Part shown: positions 17,976 through 26,544 of the stretch, piece by piece
Position numbering within the stretch: position 1 is the stretch's first letter
Layout of the letters: every line of letters starts with the position of its first letter
DNA from: Pontibacter sp. HSC-14F20
Lineage (GTDB): Bacteria > Bacteroidota > Bacteroidia > Cytophagales > Hymenobacteraceae
Length of the DNA: 64,000 nt
Reading direction: 5' to 3'
Assembly: GCF_019599265.1 (NCBI RefSeq)
Contig: NZ_JAHZTC010000001.1
Location: 516,864 to 580,863, forward strand
Translations under genes and position numbers: made by a program
Notes under the pieces: model-generated
What the model saw: only the letters and a program-made list of their open reading frames with translations
The model's database searches: none
Told to the model about the DNA's origin: nothing

Positions 17976-18563
17976 TTGAACTACCTGGCCCATATCTTTC
18001 TGTCTGGCGACGATGATGCGCTCCTGATAGGTAATTTTATTGCGGATGCCGTAAAGGGAAAACAATTGGAGCAATACCCCGAAGGTATAGCTAGAGGCAT
18101 TAAACTGCATCGGTTAATCGACACCTATACCGACACCCACCCGGTGGTCAGTGAAACCAAAGCACGCCTGCGCCCGCACTTCCGCAAATATGCTCCAGTC
18201 GTGGCCGACCTGTACTTTGACCATTTTCTGGCCAAGAGATTTAAGGAATTTTCTACTGAACCTTTGGAAGCCTATACCTCCCGTGTCTATACCTTGATCA
18301 ACCAGCAATTGCCGAACTTGCCGGAGCGGGTGCAGTATTTTTTCCCCTATATGATGCGCCAGAACTGGCTTCTCTCATATGCAGAAGTGTCAGGTATAGC
18401 CCAGGCTTTGGGTGGACTGAGCCGACGCACTTCGTTTGAATCCGGAATGGAAAGGGCGGGAGAGGAGTTGCTGGCGAACTATAGCTTGTATGACGCAGAT
18501 TTCTTGCTGTTCTTTCCGGAGTTGATCGCCTATGTAGAGAAGGTGCTGCCGGAGCTGAGCTGA
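17976..18563 (+). CDS. acpH: acyl carrier protein phosphodiesterase-like (DUF479)
   Basis: AcpH-family hydrolase that removes the phosphopantetheine arm from acyl carrier protein. A 195-residue HD-like helical protein with MNYLAHIFLSGDDDALLIGNF, IADAVKGKQ, the metal-site-like GIKLHRLIDTYTDTHP, and VVADLYFDHFLAKRF. Starts at TTG, since MNYLAH is the invariant family start. The gene contains several AGGTATA/TATACCT words within a few hundred bases, an extreme local density. A hairpin terminator lies about 125 bases downstream. Confidence 0.85.
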   Translation: MNYLAHIFLSGDDDALLIGNFIADAVKGKQLEQYPEGIARGIKLHRLIDTYTDTHPVVSETKARLRPHFRKYAPVVADLYFDHFLAKRFKEFSTEPLEAYTSRVYTLINQQLPNLPERVQYFFPYMMRQNWLLSYAEVSGIAQALGGLSRRTSFESGMERAGEELLANYSLYDADFLLFFPELIAYVEKVLPELS

Positions 18564-18686
18564 TTTCTTGCCAAAAAAAGATTTAACAAAAAACACAGTA
18601 CTTTTTCGGGTATCCATTGATTGTCAGGTATAGAGCGCAATTCGTTGAGATATACCCGGTACACACAATGGTGATCTATACCTAAA

Positions 18687-18723
18687 CAAAAAAGGAGCCG
18701 CAGGTATAGCGGTTCCTTTTTTG
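18687..18723 (+). terminator. terminator downstream of acpH
   Basis: AAAAAAGGAGCCGC and GCGGTTCCTTTTTT form a stem with one mismatch; the loop is itself an AGGTATA word. The IS3 element begins nine bases beyond it. Confidence 0.75.
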
Positions 18724-18772
18724 TTATACCTTGTCGCGTCCTAGCATAGGTTGACAGCAAAATCAACCTTAT

Positions 18773-19174
18773 ATGGAAAAAGCGCCAAAGAAAAAAGGCA
18801 AGCGTACCCAATGCGACTATACCTTGGGCTTTAAATTGGCTGTAGTAGCCGAGGTAGAGCGGGGAGATCTGACCTACAAACAAGCCCAGAAAAAGTACGG
18901 CATCCAGGGCAAAAGTACCTTGCTGGTTTGGCTGCGTAAGCATGGCAGGCTATCTTGGAACCTCAACACAAGCGCTATGTCCCAGACACCCAACCAACGC
19001 ATCAAAGAACTCGAGTCCCAGTTGGCTGCCACGCAAAGGCAACTGAAAGAAGCCGAACTTAAGGCCAAACTACTGGATACCATTATTGACGTGGCCGAGG
19101 GCCAGATGGGGATCCAGATCCTAAAAAAGCCGCTGGAGTGGCCCTCGAACTCCTCCGCCGGGAAGGGCAACTAA
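18773..19174 (+). CDS. IS3-family transposase OrfA
   Basis: A 133-residue DNA-binding subunit with an N-terminal helix-turn-helix (YTLGFKLAVVAEVERGDLTY, then KQAQKKYGIQGKSTLLVWLRKHG) and a leucine-zipper-like coiled coil (IKELESQLAATQRQLKEAEL) for dimerisation. The heptamer A AAA AAG at 19123-19129 is in phase (cta aaa aag) for -1 slippage onto the orfB frame. That would give the OrfAB fusion, the active transposase in this family; OrfA alone usually acts as a repressor. Confidence 0.9.
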   Translation: MEKAPKKKGKRTQCDYTLGFKLAVVAEVERGDLTYKQAQKKYGIQGKSTLLVWLRKHGRLSWNLNTSAMSQTPNQRIKELESQLAATQRQLKEAELKAKLLDTIIDVAEGQMGIQILKKPLEWPSNSSAGKGN

Positions 19175-20037
19175 GCCTTTCTGTGGCCTGCAGACTGCTT
19201 GGCCATAGCCGGCAAGCTTATTATCAGCGGCAGGCAAGGGCCCTGGAACAAAAGGAGCTGGCCGACCGGGCAGTGGAGCTGGTAGAGCAGATCCGGCTGC
19301 AGATGCCGCGCCTGGGCACCCGTAAGCTCTACTATCTCTTGCAGGAGCAGCTCGAGGTGGGACGAGACAAGCTCTTTGCGATTCTAAGAGAAAGAGGCCT
19401 GCTGATCAAGCCTCGCAAGAGCTACCATAAAACGACTAATTCAAAGCACTGGATGAAAAAGCACAAAAACCTGGTGGAGGGGCTCAAAATAGAGCGCCCT
19501 GAGCAGGTGTGGGCGGCAGACATCACCTACATCCCCACCCGGGAAGGCCACAGCTACCTTTCGCTGGTCACTGATGCCTACTCTAAGAAGATCATGGGCT
19601 ACCACCTCTCCGAGGACCTGCGGGCGGAGGGGCCTCTGCAGGCCTTGAAGATGGCCGTGGGCCAGAACAGGTACCAGTTTAACCTGATCCACCATTCGGA
19701 CCGCGGGCTGCCCTACTGCTCAGAGGAGTACCAGCAGCTGCTGACCGCAGCGCAGATAAGGCCGAGCATGACTCAAAAGTACGACCCTTACCAGAACGCG
19801 GTGGCCGAGCGGGTCAACGGCATCCTCAAGGACGAGTTTGCCCTGGAGCGGGGCTTTGCCCACCACCTGGAGGCAGTGGCGGTGATCCGGGAGTCGGTGG
19901 GCATCTATAACCGCCAAAGGCCTCATCTCTCATGCCATTACCTGACCCCAGAGCAGATGCACCGGCAGGAGAAGCTAAAAGTAATACAGTGGAAAAAGAA
20001 AACCTCCAACACCGAAGTATTGGAGGTCTCAAATTAA
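19138..20037 (+). CDS. IS3-family transposase OrfB (DDE catalytic part)
   Basis: Catalytic half of the transposase, with an HTH_21 region (ALELLRREGQLSLSVACRLL) and the rve integrase core. Triad residues lie in VWAADITYIP (D), IHHSDRGLPYCS (D) and NAVAERVNGILKDEF (E). It can start at the GTG at 19138, but it is more likely made mainly as an OrfAB fusion through -1 slippage at 19123-19129, since its frame is open upstream to the slippery site. Intact and full length (299). Confidence 0.93.
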   Translation: MALELLRREGQLSLSVACRLLGHSRQAYYQRQARALEQKELADRAVELVEQIRLQMPRLGTRKLYYLLQEQLEVGRDKLFAILRERGLLIKPRKSYHKTTNSKHWMKKHKNLVEGLKIERPEQVWAADITYIPTREGHSYLSLVTDAYSKKIMGYHLSEDLRAEGPLQALKMAVGQNRYQFNLIHHSDRGLPYCSEEYQQLLTAAQIRPSMTQKYDPYQNAVAERVNGILKDEFALERGFAHHLEAVAVIRESVGIYNRQRPHLSCHYLTPEQMHRQEKLKVIQWKKKTSNTEVLEVSN

Positions 20038-20131
20038 AAAGTAACTTCGTCTCAAACCCGTCAACTTATATCAGGACGAGACACTTAGATAAATTCAAGT
20101 CTTTTGTCAAAACTTCTTTAGCTAAAGAGAA

Positions 20132-20647
20132 TTAATGATGATGCACACCACCTTCGCCGTGTACGTGGCCGTGGTCCAGCTCTTCGGATGTTGCTTCACG
20201 CACTTTTTCTACTTTGCCTTTGAAGTATAGCTCCTTGCCGGCAAGCGGGTGGTTGAAGTCCATTACAATCGCATTTTCTTTCACTTCGGCTACACGTCCC
20301 TGCAGCTGGTTACCTTCGCTGTCCGCCATCGGAATAAAGTTGCCTATTTCCAGCATGTTCTCAGGTATACCGCCTTCAACTTCAAAAACACTCATAGGCA
20401 ACTCAACTACTGCATTCTGATCGAACTCTCCGTAACCGGCTTCTGAATCTAGTTTAAAGTCAAACTCGTCACCAGCGCTCTTGCCATCCAGGTTCTCCTC
20501 GAACTGATCTGGTAGGCCGCTCATGCCGTATATGAATACCATTGGATTTTCGTTATTGGCAGTTTCAACGAGGGTTTGCTCACCACTTTCGTTTTGAATA
20601 CGAAGTTCGTAAGAGAGCGTCACCACTCTGTTTTTCTCAATTTTCAT
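20132..20647 (-). CDS. slyD: FKBP-type peptidyl-prolyl isomerase, SlyD-like
   Basis: A 171-residue SlyD-type prolyl isomerase and chaperone. The FKBP core starts KNRVVTLSYELRIQNESGEQ, is interrupted by the insert-in-flap domain (about 70-120: VELPMSVFEVEGGIPENMLEIG), and closes with VMDFNHPLAGKELYFKGKV. The His-rich tail (HGHVHGEGGVHHH) would bind metal ions, as in E. coli SlyD. Cytoplasmic, monocistronic. The IS3 element ends about 50 bases downstream of its stop. Confidence 0.92.
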   Translation of the reverse strand: MKIEKNRVVTLSYELRIQNESGEQTLVETANNENPMVFIYGMSGLPDQFEENLDGKSAGDEFDFKLDSEAGYGEFDQNAVVELPMSVFEVEGGIPENMLEIGNFIPMADSEGNQLQGRVAEVKENAIVMDFNHPLAGKELYFKGKVEKVREATSEELDHGHVHGEGGVHHH

Positions 20648-20770
20648 AATTGTGTGTTTTGGTTTGGTATCAGAAAGGTAAAAAGATTAACCGGAGATGC
20701 ATAACCCCTCCAGTTTTATTTGAACGACTCTCTGATGATGAATAAAATAAATTATAAACTTATACCTACG

Positions 20771-22711
20771 CTAAGGCAGACTCTCAGTTAACTCCCAGGC
20801 ACTTTTATAAGCACCGATGCTTTCTACATAAGCGATCAGCTCTGCAAAAAACGGATTGGTCGAAAGGGTGGCGCTGTCGCCTACCAAAATAAGCTTGCGT
20901 CGGGCGCGGGTCATGGCCACGTTCATACGTCTTTCATCTGCCAGGAATCCGATTTCCCCGCGTTCGTTGCTGCGCACCAGACTCATGCAGATAATGTCGC
21001 GCTCCTGCCCCTGAAAACTGTCTACGGTACCAATGCTCAACTGGCGCTTTTGGTGCAGCTCGTGCAGACGCGGCGTATGCTCCACTTTGTCCTGCAGGTA
21101 GTTGATCTGAGCGCGGTAAGGCGCAATCACCCCGATCTTCAGCGGCGCTACTTCCCCCTCCTCGTCGTAGTCTTTCAAAAGGTTTGTTAAGTGATTGATC
21201 AGCAGGTCTGCTTCCTCCGGATTGGCGGAACTCAGCGTCTCCGGCATCTCAGCTTCGTTATACCCGCAACCAGCCGTATCGATAAACTCCACAGGCATAT
21301 CAGGTGCGAAGACGGTGCTATAGCCGTGCAGTTCGGCGCTGTGCACGCTTTCATGGGCCACCAGTTCGCCGCCGTAGAATTGCTGGTTCGAGAACTGCAT
21401 GATATGGTGGTGCATACGATACTGCGTTTTCAGCATCACCGAAACATCCGGCTGACGATTGATGCACTTCTCAAACAAGGTCACACTCAGTCCGCCTTTG
21501 TCAGCATCCAAGGATTTGATGGTAGGGGGTAACTGGCAGTGGTCACCGGCCAGCACGACACGGTTCGTACGGCTGATCGGAATCCAGCATGCTGGTTCAA
21601 GGGCTTGGGCTGCTTCGTCAATGAACACCGTGTCGTAGGTCAGGTGGCGGATGGCTTTGTTCGCTGCGCCCACCAAGGTACAGGTGATCACCTGCACGTT
21701 ATCGAGCAGGTCGTCGGTGATGTAATGCTCCACGTTGTCGGCCTCGTCGAGCAGGCGGTGGCTCTCGTTTTTGTAAAGCTGCCGCTGCGCCCGCTCCTGA
21801 TGTCCAAACTTGCGCTTGAACTGGTAGGCCATGCGCTTGTACTCTTCGGCAGTCTTTCGCAGGTTTTTGAGGTCTTTGTAAGCCCGGTGCGCCATCACCT
21901 GCGCGTCCAACGTATGCTCTAGTAGTACATCTGACACACGCGACGGATTGCCAATGCGGATCACGTTCACGCCTTCATTCGCCAACTTTTCTGTTAAAAG
22001 GTCAACGGCTGTGTTGGAAGGAGCCGTTACCAGCAATCGCTTCTGCGATTTTAAGGTATGGAGGATGGCCTGCACCAGCGTGGTAGTCTTGCCTGTGCCC
22101 GGAGGTCCGTGGATGATGGCCACATCCTTTGCCTGCGAAATTTTCTGCACCGCTTCATTCTGCGATTCGTTCAGAACTTGATTCTCCTCCAGCTTTTGAT
22201 CTGAGAAAGTGGCAGGTTTTATACCTAGCATGATGTCGCGGAGTTCAGCCAGACGTGTACCCTTCGCTTCCTGCACCTTCTTCAAGGCGATCTCCATTTC
22301 GCGGTAGCTGATCTCATCGAAAGTCAGCTCAACGCCCATACGCCCGAGGCCCACCCAATCAGGCAAGTCCTCTTTGTTAGTAGCCAAAATGACTTTGTTG
22401 CGTTTAACGCCCAGCACCACGCCACTCAGACTGGCTTTTTCGCCGCTGTTCGTAAATAGAGAGGCTGTTTTACCGGGCTGGAAAAGGTGCAGCTGGTCGC
22501 GATCGGAGGTACGCTCCAGTTCGATCACTACTTTGTTACCAAAGCCGATTTCTTCTTTAGAGATAACGACCGGATACCAGCAAAGACCCATTTCCTTGCG
22601 CTCCGTAATCGTGCTCTTGAGTGCCTTCAGCTTGTACTGCTGCCGGTCTTCTTCCTGTTCAATTTTCAGCAGGTCCTGTACCTGCCGTAATTCTTCAAAA
22701 ATATCGATCAT
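20771..22711 (-). CDS. SF1 helicase of the UPF1/SMUBP2 group
   Basis: A 646-residue superfamily 1B-type helicase. Walker A reads IHGPPGTGKTTT (about residue 200) and Walker B reads FIDEAAQALEPACW. Motif III is VVLAGDHCQLPPTI, and later motifs are TVDSFQGQERDIICMSLVRSN and VAMTRARRKLILVGD. The N-terminal region carries a beta-barrel insert and stalk (about 20-150), as in IGHMBP2-like proteins. It would unwind RNA or DNA 5' to 3'; the bacterial relatives have no settled role. A stand-alone gene. Confidence 0.9.
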   Translation of the reverse strand: MIDIFEELRQVQDLLKIEQEEDRQQYKLKALKSTITERKEMGLCWYPVVISKEEIGFGNKVVIELERTSDRDQLHLFQPGKTASLFTNSGEKASLSGVVLGVKRNKVILATNKEDLPDWVGLGRMGVELTFDEISYREMEIALKKVQEAKGTRLAELRDIMLGIKPATFSDQKLEENQVLNESQNEAVQKISQAKDVAIIHGPPGTGKTTTLVQAILHTLKSQKRLLVTAPSNTAVDLLTEKLANEGVNVIRIGNPSRVSDVLLEHTLDAQVMAHRAYKDLKNLRKTAEEYKRMAYQFKRKFGHQERAQRQLYKNESHRLLDEADNVEHYITDDLLDNVQVITCTLVGAANKAIRHLTYDTVFIDEAAQALEPACWIPISRTNRVVLAGDHCQLPPTIKSLDADKGGLSVTLFEKCINRQPDVSVMLKTQYRMHHHIMQFSNQQFYGGELVAHESVHSAELHGYSTVFAPDMPVEFIDTAGCGYNEAEMPETLSSANPEEADLLINHLTNLLKDYDEEGEVAPLKIGVIAPYRAQINYLQDKVEHTPRLHELHQKRQLSIGTVDSFQGQERDIICMSLVRSNERGEIGFLADERRMNVAMTRARRKLILVGDSATLSTNPFFAELIAYVESIGAYKSAWELTESLP

Positions 22712-22873
22712 GCTTATCTAAAAAAGAAAGGCTGGGTACGTAGCGCCAGCCTTTTCCGTTGCTTTTGTCTTGTTAATCTATACCTGTAAAGGCATCATTT
22801 TATAACAAAAAGCGTGCGATAAATAATTCCGCCGCAACAGGCTGTTTCTTGTACCTGTGGCAGCTATACGTCC

Positions 22874-23458
22874 TTACGCTTTCTTGCGTTTTTTAGGAGA
22901 TTTTCTGGTGCTCAGCCTGATTTGCAGGTACATGGCATAAAGGAACATGATGAACGCGGCGCCTCCCAGAATGGCGATCACACGGTCCTTACCGTAGCGT
23001 ACCTCGTCTGTGGCTTTCAGTTGCTCTTTTAAATCCAGAATGGCGCGTTCCCGCTTTTTGGCCTGACTCTCGAGCGTACTGATCTGCCCTTTAAGGTCGG
23101 TAATCTGGTTGTTGATCAGGCGCTCGTCCTGTTGAATCATTTTACCGGCCCGCTGGCTCTCCACGGTAGTCTCGGCGATCCTGCGCACGCTGGCCTCTTT
23201 CACGGCCGCGATAAGCTCAGAGTCTTTGCGGATAATCTCTTTGAGGGTATCGATGATGTTGAGCAGGTCCTTTTTGGATTGCTTGCCCCAGAAATTGCTG
23301 TTTTGCTGGCTGTAATACTGGTACTCCAGAATCAGCTGTTCACGCTCGCCCATCAGACGGTTGAGCTTGTCTTCTTGTGGTGTTGCTTGTTCCTGTGCCT
23401 GCGCGCCCACAAACCAAAGGCAGCAAATACAAATAGCCAGTAGTTTCTTCATCATCAT
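22874..23458 (-). CDS. secreted coiled-coil protein with C-terminal membrane anchor
   Basis: I do not recognise a named family. The protein has a signal peptide (MKKLLAICICCLWFVGAQAQ), about 120 residues of coiled coil (KLNRLMGEREQLILEYQYYS; ITDLKGQISTLESQAKKRER), one transmembrane helix (VIAILGGAAFIMFLYAMYLQI) and a basic tail KSPKKRKKA. The layout suggests a periplasmic coiled coil fixed in the inner membrane. Lies in the same direction as the MMPL transporter just upstream (60 bases), so the two may be co-transcribed and act together. Confidence 0.7.
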   Translation of the reverse strand: MMMKKLLAICICCLWFVGAQAQEQATPQEDKLNRLMGEREQLILEYQYYSQQNSNFWGKQSKKDLLNIIDTLKEIIRKDSELIAAVKEASVRRIAETTVESQRAGKMIQQDERLINNQITDLKGQISTLESQAKKRERAILDLKEQLKATDEVRYGKDRVIAILGGAAFIMFLYAMYLQIRLSTRKSPKKRKKA

Positions 23459-23518
23459 AAAAAGGAATGCTTTACTCTATCACGCAAATATGGCCATCCT
23501 TATTGGATTAGGCGCAAA

Positions 23519-25774
23519 TTATTTTTTCTTTGGCCTGTAAAAATAAAGGATCAGCAAGGGCAAAAGCAAGAGGTCTGCCACCACAGCAAAAACTAGTGTG
23601 AGACTTACAAAAACTCCTACATAAAAAGTGGCATCGAAAGTAGACAGCACCAATGTCATGAAACCGGCAACCAGGATACAGGAGGTAATAATGATGGCTT
23701 TACCTGTTGAAATAAAAGTGCTTTTAATGGCATAAGGCAGCGACTTGCCCTTGCGCAACTCCACTTTAAGTTTGCCCAGAAAGTGAATCGTGTCATCCAC
23801 GGCAATACCAAAAGCGATAGTGAAAATGATGGAGATAGAAACTGTCATCTTAATGCCCAGGAAGCCCATGATGCCGCCTATCATCAGCAAAGGGATAATG
23901 TTGGGCACGAGCGAGATCAGCACCATGCGCAACGAGCGGAAGATAAGCCCCACCAGTAAGGCCACCACCAAAAAGGCAATCAGTAAACCCTGCAGCATGT
24001 TACTGACTACATAATCGTTGTTTTTGTCGAGCATGACGGCACTACCGGTGATGCGCGTCTGCAGTAGTTCGGGGTTGATGTGTTTTCCGATAAAAGCCTC
24101 CAGCGAGTCATTGAGTTCACCCGCCCGCACACTGCCTACATCGGACATTTTGCCAGCCAACCTGCCTTCCTGCTTGTCAGCCGTCACGACTGCTCGCAGC
24201 TCGCTTCGTTTGCTGAAAGCCGCCAGCCGCCGCTGTACCTGTTGCATCTCCCGCTCGTTGGCAGGCAAGGTATAGTAATCTGGCAAACCACCATTCTGGG
24301 CTCGGTGTATGGCGCGAACCACTGTAGCAGGAGAGGTGATGAAGTTGAGGCCGTATGTCTGGTAAAGGTAAGTTTCGAGTTGATCGATTTCCTGCATCAC
24401 CTCCAGGTCATACATGGTTTTGCCGGGGCCAGCGATCAGGTGCAGCTCAAACGGACGCACGCCGGAAAACTTTTCCTCAAAGTACTGGAAGTCCCTGATG
24501 ATCGGATCGTCGTCACCGAGGTCTTCCAGCATGGTCGTATCGACTCTGATCATACTAATGCCGATCAGAGAAACTAGGACTATACCTATACTGGTATATA
24601 GAATCGGATATGGCTTGCGTAGTACGAATGTATAGACGCGTCGCATCAGCACTGGCCAGGATAAATCTGTACGCCGGGCAGCGCGCGGGTTTGGCCGTTT
24701 GGTCAATAGCAAAATAGCAGGCAGCAAAGTGAAGGCGAGCACAAAGGCCAGTGCAATTCCTATGGCAGTAAATAGCCCGAACTCCTGAATGGGCACAATA
24801 GAAGTGGTGAGTAAAGTCAGGAAGCCGACGCTGGTGGTGAGGGAGGTTAGCAGGGTAGCCATACCTACTTCCCGAATCGTGACCCGCAACGCCTGCACCT
24901 TAGTAACTCCCTGCCCGATCTCGGTAATGTAGCGCGACATAATGTGTATGACATCCGACATACCCACCACGAACATGATGGTCGGCAATAGCACAGTCAT
25001 CACATCGATAGGCTTGTTGAATAGCCCCATCACCCCGAGACTCCAAAGCACGGAAAGAAGCACGACCACCAAAGGCACCAGCACCCCCCAGGCTGTCCGG
25101 AAAGCTATCCAGAGAAATAAGATAACCAAAAGGATTGAAGCCGACATAAAAATGCCCAGCTCGATCTTCATCTTTTCAATAAAGACAGACTGCGCCAATA
25201 CCTTTCCAGCCACATGATGCTCCTGCAGCCCCAGCCGCTCAATCTCGCTATTTAGGGTAGCAATCAGAGAATCTCCAGGCTCTTTTGCCAGGTTGTCGCT
25301 GGTCTGCACGAAGAGCGAAACGGCCGTTGCGTCCTCTGAGAACAGTGTGCCTACCAACTCACGGCTCTGGTAGATCAGTGTAGAGTCCTGGGTATAGCGC
25401 TCAGGCTCGTCGGGGTGCAGGTATGGGATCTGGAAGTAGCCGAACTGCTCGATGACCGGACTTTTAACAGTAGTAGGAGAGAGCACCGACTCCACATGCG
25501 GCTGTTGCTGCATGAAGCGTGTCAGGGTATCGACTTTCTGAAGAAATTGCTGATCGAACAGACTGCCGCCATTGTCGAGTCCGATCAGTAAGTAATCATT
25601 ATCGTTGCCGAACTTGTCGCGGTAGCTGAAGTAGTAGGCCAGATCCGGATCACCTTTCGGGAAAAAGTTGTCGAAGTTGTAATCGAAACGTAAACGGGAG
25701 GCGTAGAAGACGCTGAGTGCCGTCAGGATCGCAATAACGGTCAGGGCAATTAAACTGCTGGTTCTGTGGCTCAA
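23519..25774 (-). CDS. RND/MMPL-family transporter
   Basis: A 751-residue efflux-type membrane protein with the twofold RND layout. One N-terminal helix, a large periplasmic domain, five helices with the sterol-sensing-like core (DVMTVLLPTIMFVVGMSDVIH), then the repeat with ISIIFTIAFGIAVDDTIHFL. The Asp in VGMSDV and the paired Asp in AVDDTIH sit where proton-relay residues lie. MMPL relatives move lipids or hopanoids; the substrate here cannot be told. No partner membrane-fusion protein is adjacent. Confidence 0.9.
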   Translation of the reverse strand: MSHRTSSLIALTVIAILTALSVFYASRLRFDYNFDNFFPKGDPDLAYYFSYRDKFGNDNDYLLIGLDNGGSLFDQQFLQKVDTLTRFMQQQPHVESVLSPTTVKSPVIEQFGYFQIPYLHPDEPERYTQDSTLIYQSRELVGTLFSEDATAVSLFVQTSDNLAKEPGDSLIATLNSEIERLGLQEHHVAGKVLAQSVFIEKMKIELGIFMSASILLVILFLWIAFRTAWGVLVPLVVVLLSVLWSLGVMGLFNKPIDVMTVLLPTIMFVVGMSDVIHIMSRYITEIGQGVTKVQALRVTIREVGMATLLTSLTTSVGFLTLLTTSIVPIQEFGLFTAIGIALAFVLAFTLLPAILLLTKRPNPRAARRTDLSWPVLMRRVYTFVLRKPYPILYTSIGIVLVSLIGISMIRVDTTMLEDLGDDDPIIRDFQYFEEKFSGVRPFELHLIAGPGKTMYDLEVMQEIDQLETYLYQTYGLNFITSPATVVRAIHRAQNGGLPDYYTLPANEREMQQVQRRLAAFSKRSELRAVVTADKQEGRLAGKMSDVGSVRAGELNDSLEAFIGKHINPELLQTRITGSAVMLDKNNDYVVSNMLQGLLIAFLVVALLVGLIFRSLRMVLISLVPNIIPLLMIGGIMGFLGIKMTVSISIIFTIAFGIAVDDTIHFLGKLKVELRKGKSLPYAIKSTFISTGKAIIITSCILVAGFMTLVLSTFDATFYVGVFVSLTLVFAVVADLLLLPLLILYFYRPKKK

Positions 25775-25799
25775 GGGATTAAAAAATGATGATGATCAT

Positions 25800-25829
25800 T
25801 TTGGTGTTTGGGTAGAACGTGTATATTTA
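25800..25829 (+). promoter_or_regulatory. promoter of the cysteine-rich protein gene
   Basis: TTTG (25800-25803), 18 bases, TATATTTA (25822-25829): one mismatch from the -7 consensus. Confidence 0.45.
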
Positions 25830-25885
25830 CTCAACTAACAACAAAGGGTTGATTTCTGTTTAAAACAATCAATAAACCAACGGAT

Positions 25886-26164
25886 ATGAAGAAAATCGTT
25901 TTAGCATTGGCACTAACAGGATTTTTAGGTGCCGGCCTCGCCACCCCAGCCCTCGCCTGCGAAGGCGGCAAGTGCAAGATGGAGCACACCGACAAAAATG
26001 GCAAATCTAAAAAAGCCAAAAAAGGTGAAAAAGTCGAAGCATGCCATATGATGACTGCTTCAACCACAGACAAAGATGGTAAAATCGCAGCGGCTGTACC
26101 GAAGTCGTGCTGCGCTAAAAAAGATGCACCTAAAGCTGAAGCAGCGAAAGAAACTAAGAAATAG
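25886..26164 (+). CDS. small secreted cysteine-containing protein
   Basis: A 92-residue protein with a clear signal peptide (IVLALALTGFLGAGLATPALA) and a mature part beginning CEGGKCKM, later EACHMM and KSCCAKK, and a Lys/Ala-rich tail. Five cysteines plus His and Met residues suggest metal binding or disulfide formation in the periplasm, but no named family is recognised. It has its own promoter and a strong terminator. Confidence 0.75.
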   Translation: MKKIVLALALTGFLGAGLATPALACEGGKCKMEHTDKNGKSKKAKKGEKVEACHMMTASTTDKDGKIAAAVPKSCCAKKDAPKAEAAKETKK

Positions 26165-26187
26165 CGTTACGTTTATTGAATATGAGA

Positions 26188-26221
26188 AAAGGGACTTGCT
26201 GAATTATCAGTAAGTCCCTTT
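26188..26221 (+). terminator. terminator of the cysteine-rich protein gene
   Basis: AAAGGGACTTGCTGA and TCAGTAAGTCCCTTT with a 4-nt loop; one mismatch in a 15-bp stem. Confidence 0.8.
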
Positions 26222-26324
26222 ATCTTTTGAGGTATATCCTAAGGACGATTAAAATCAATTACAGTTATATTCTGTCAATTTTAAGAATTAAAAGAAGCTG
26301 ATTTGGAGATCCTTGTCCGAATCT

Positions 26325-26510
26325 AAATTGCTGCGGACTTCCAAGTCCGCGTTTACCACCACATGGAGATGTGGACATCCCCAACAGTTTGCTTCGGTAT
26401 TAAGAAATCTCGAAAAGCCTTTCTTTGAAAAGCTGATAGCGGTAAGAAATATGTAGTTTGGGTATAACATGTGCATGATTCGGACAGGTCGCGACCTGTC
26501 CCTACGATAT
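26325..26510. repeat. cluster of intergenic palindromes (REP-like)
   Basis: Within a 380-base gene-free stretch lie GCGGACTT-CC-AAGTCCGC (26333-26350), overlapping inverted words around CCACATGGAGATGTGG (26358-26373), and a perfect 20-bp palindrome built on GGACAGGTCG (26482-26501). The last is followed by CCTAC, giving the same 14-base word (GTAGGGACAGGTCG on the other strand) found at 59502-59515. No gene is visible from 26222 to 26544. Confidence 0.7.
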
Positions 26511-26544
26511 GATCATACTTTTGCGCCTAAACTACTAAGCTCTT

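Larger units (their letters stand above)
18732..20083 (+). mobile_element. complete IS3-family insertion sequence, 1352 bp
   Basis: Terminal inverted repeats match at 20 of 26 positions: left TGTCGCGTCCTAGCATAGG from 18732, right end complement TGTCTCGTCCTGATATAAG ending at 20083. Two overlapping genes, orfA and orfB, are joined by an A AAA AAG slippery site. No exact 3-5 bp target duplication is visible (left flank ...ATACCT, right flank CTTAG...), so the flank may have decayed or recombined. Confidence 0.85.

Noticed and set aside
18728..20087. Target-site duplication for the IS3 element
   Set aside because: Flanks (ATACCT and CTTAG) do not match over 3-5 bases, so no duplication is claimed.
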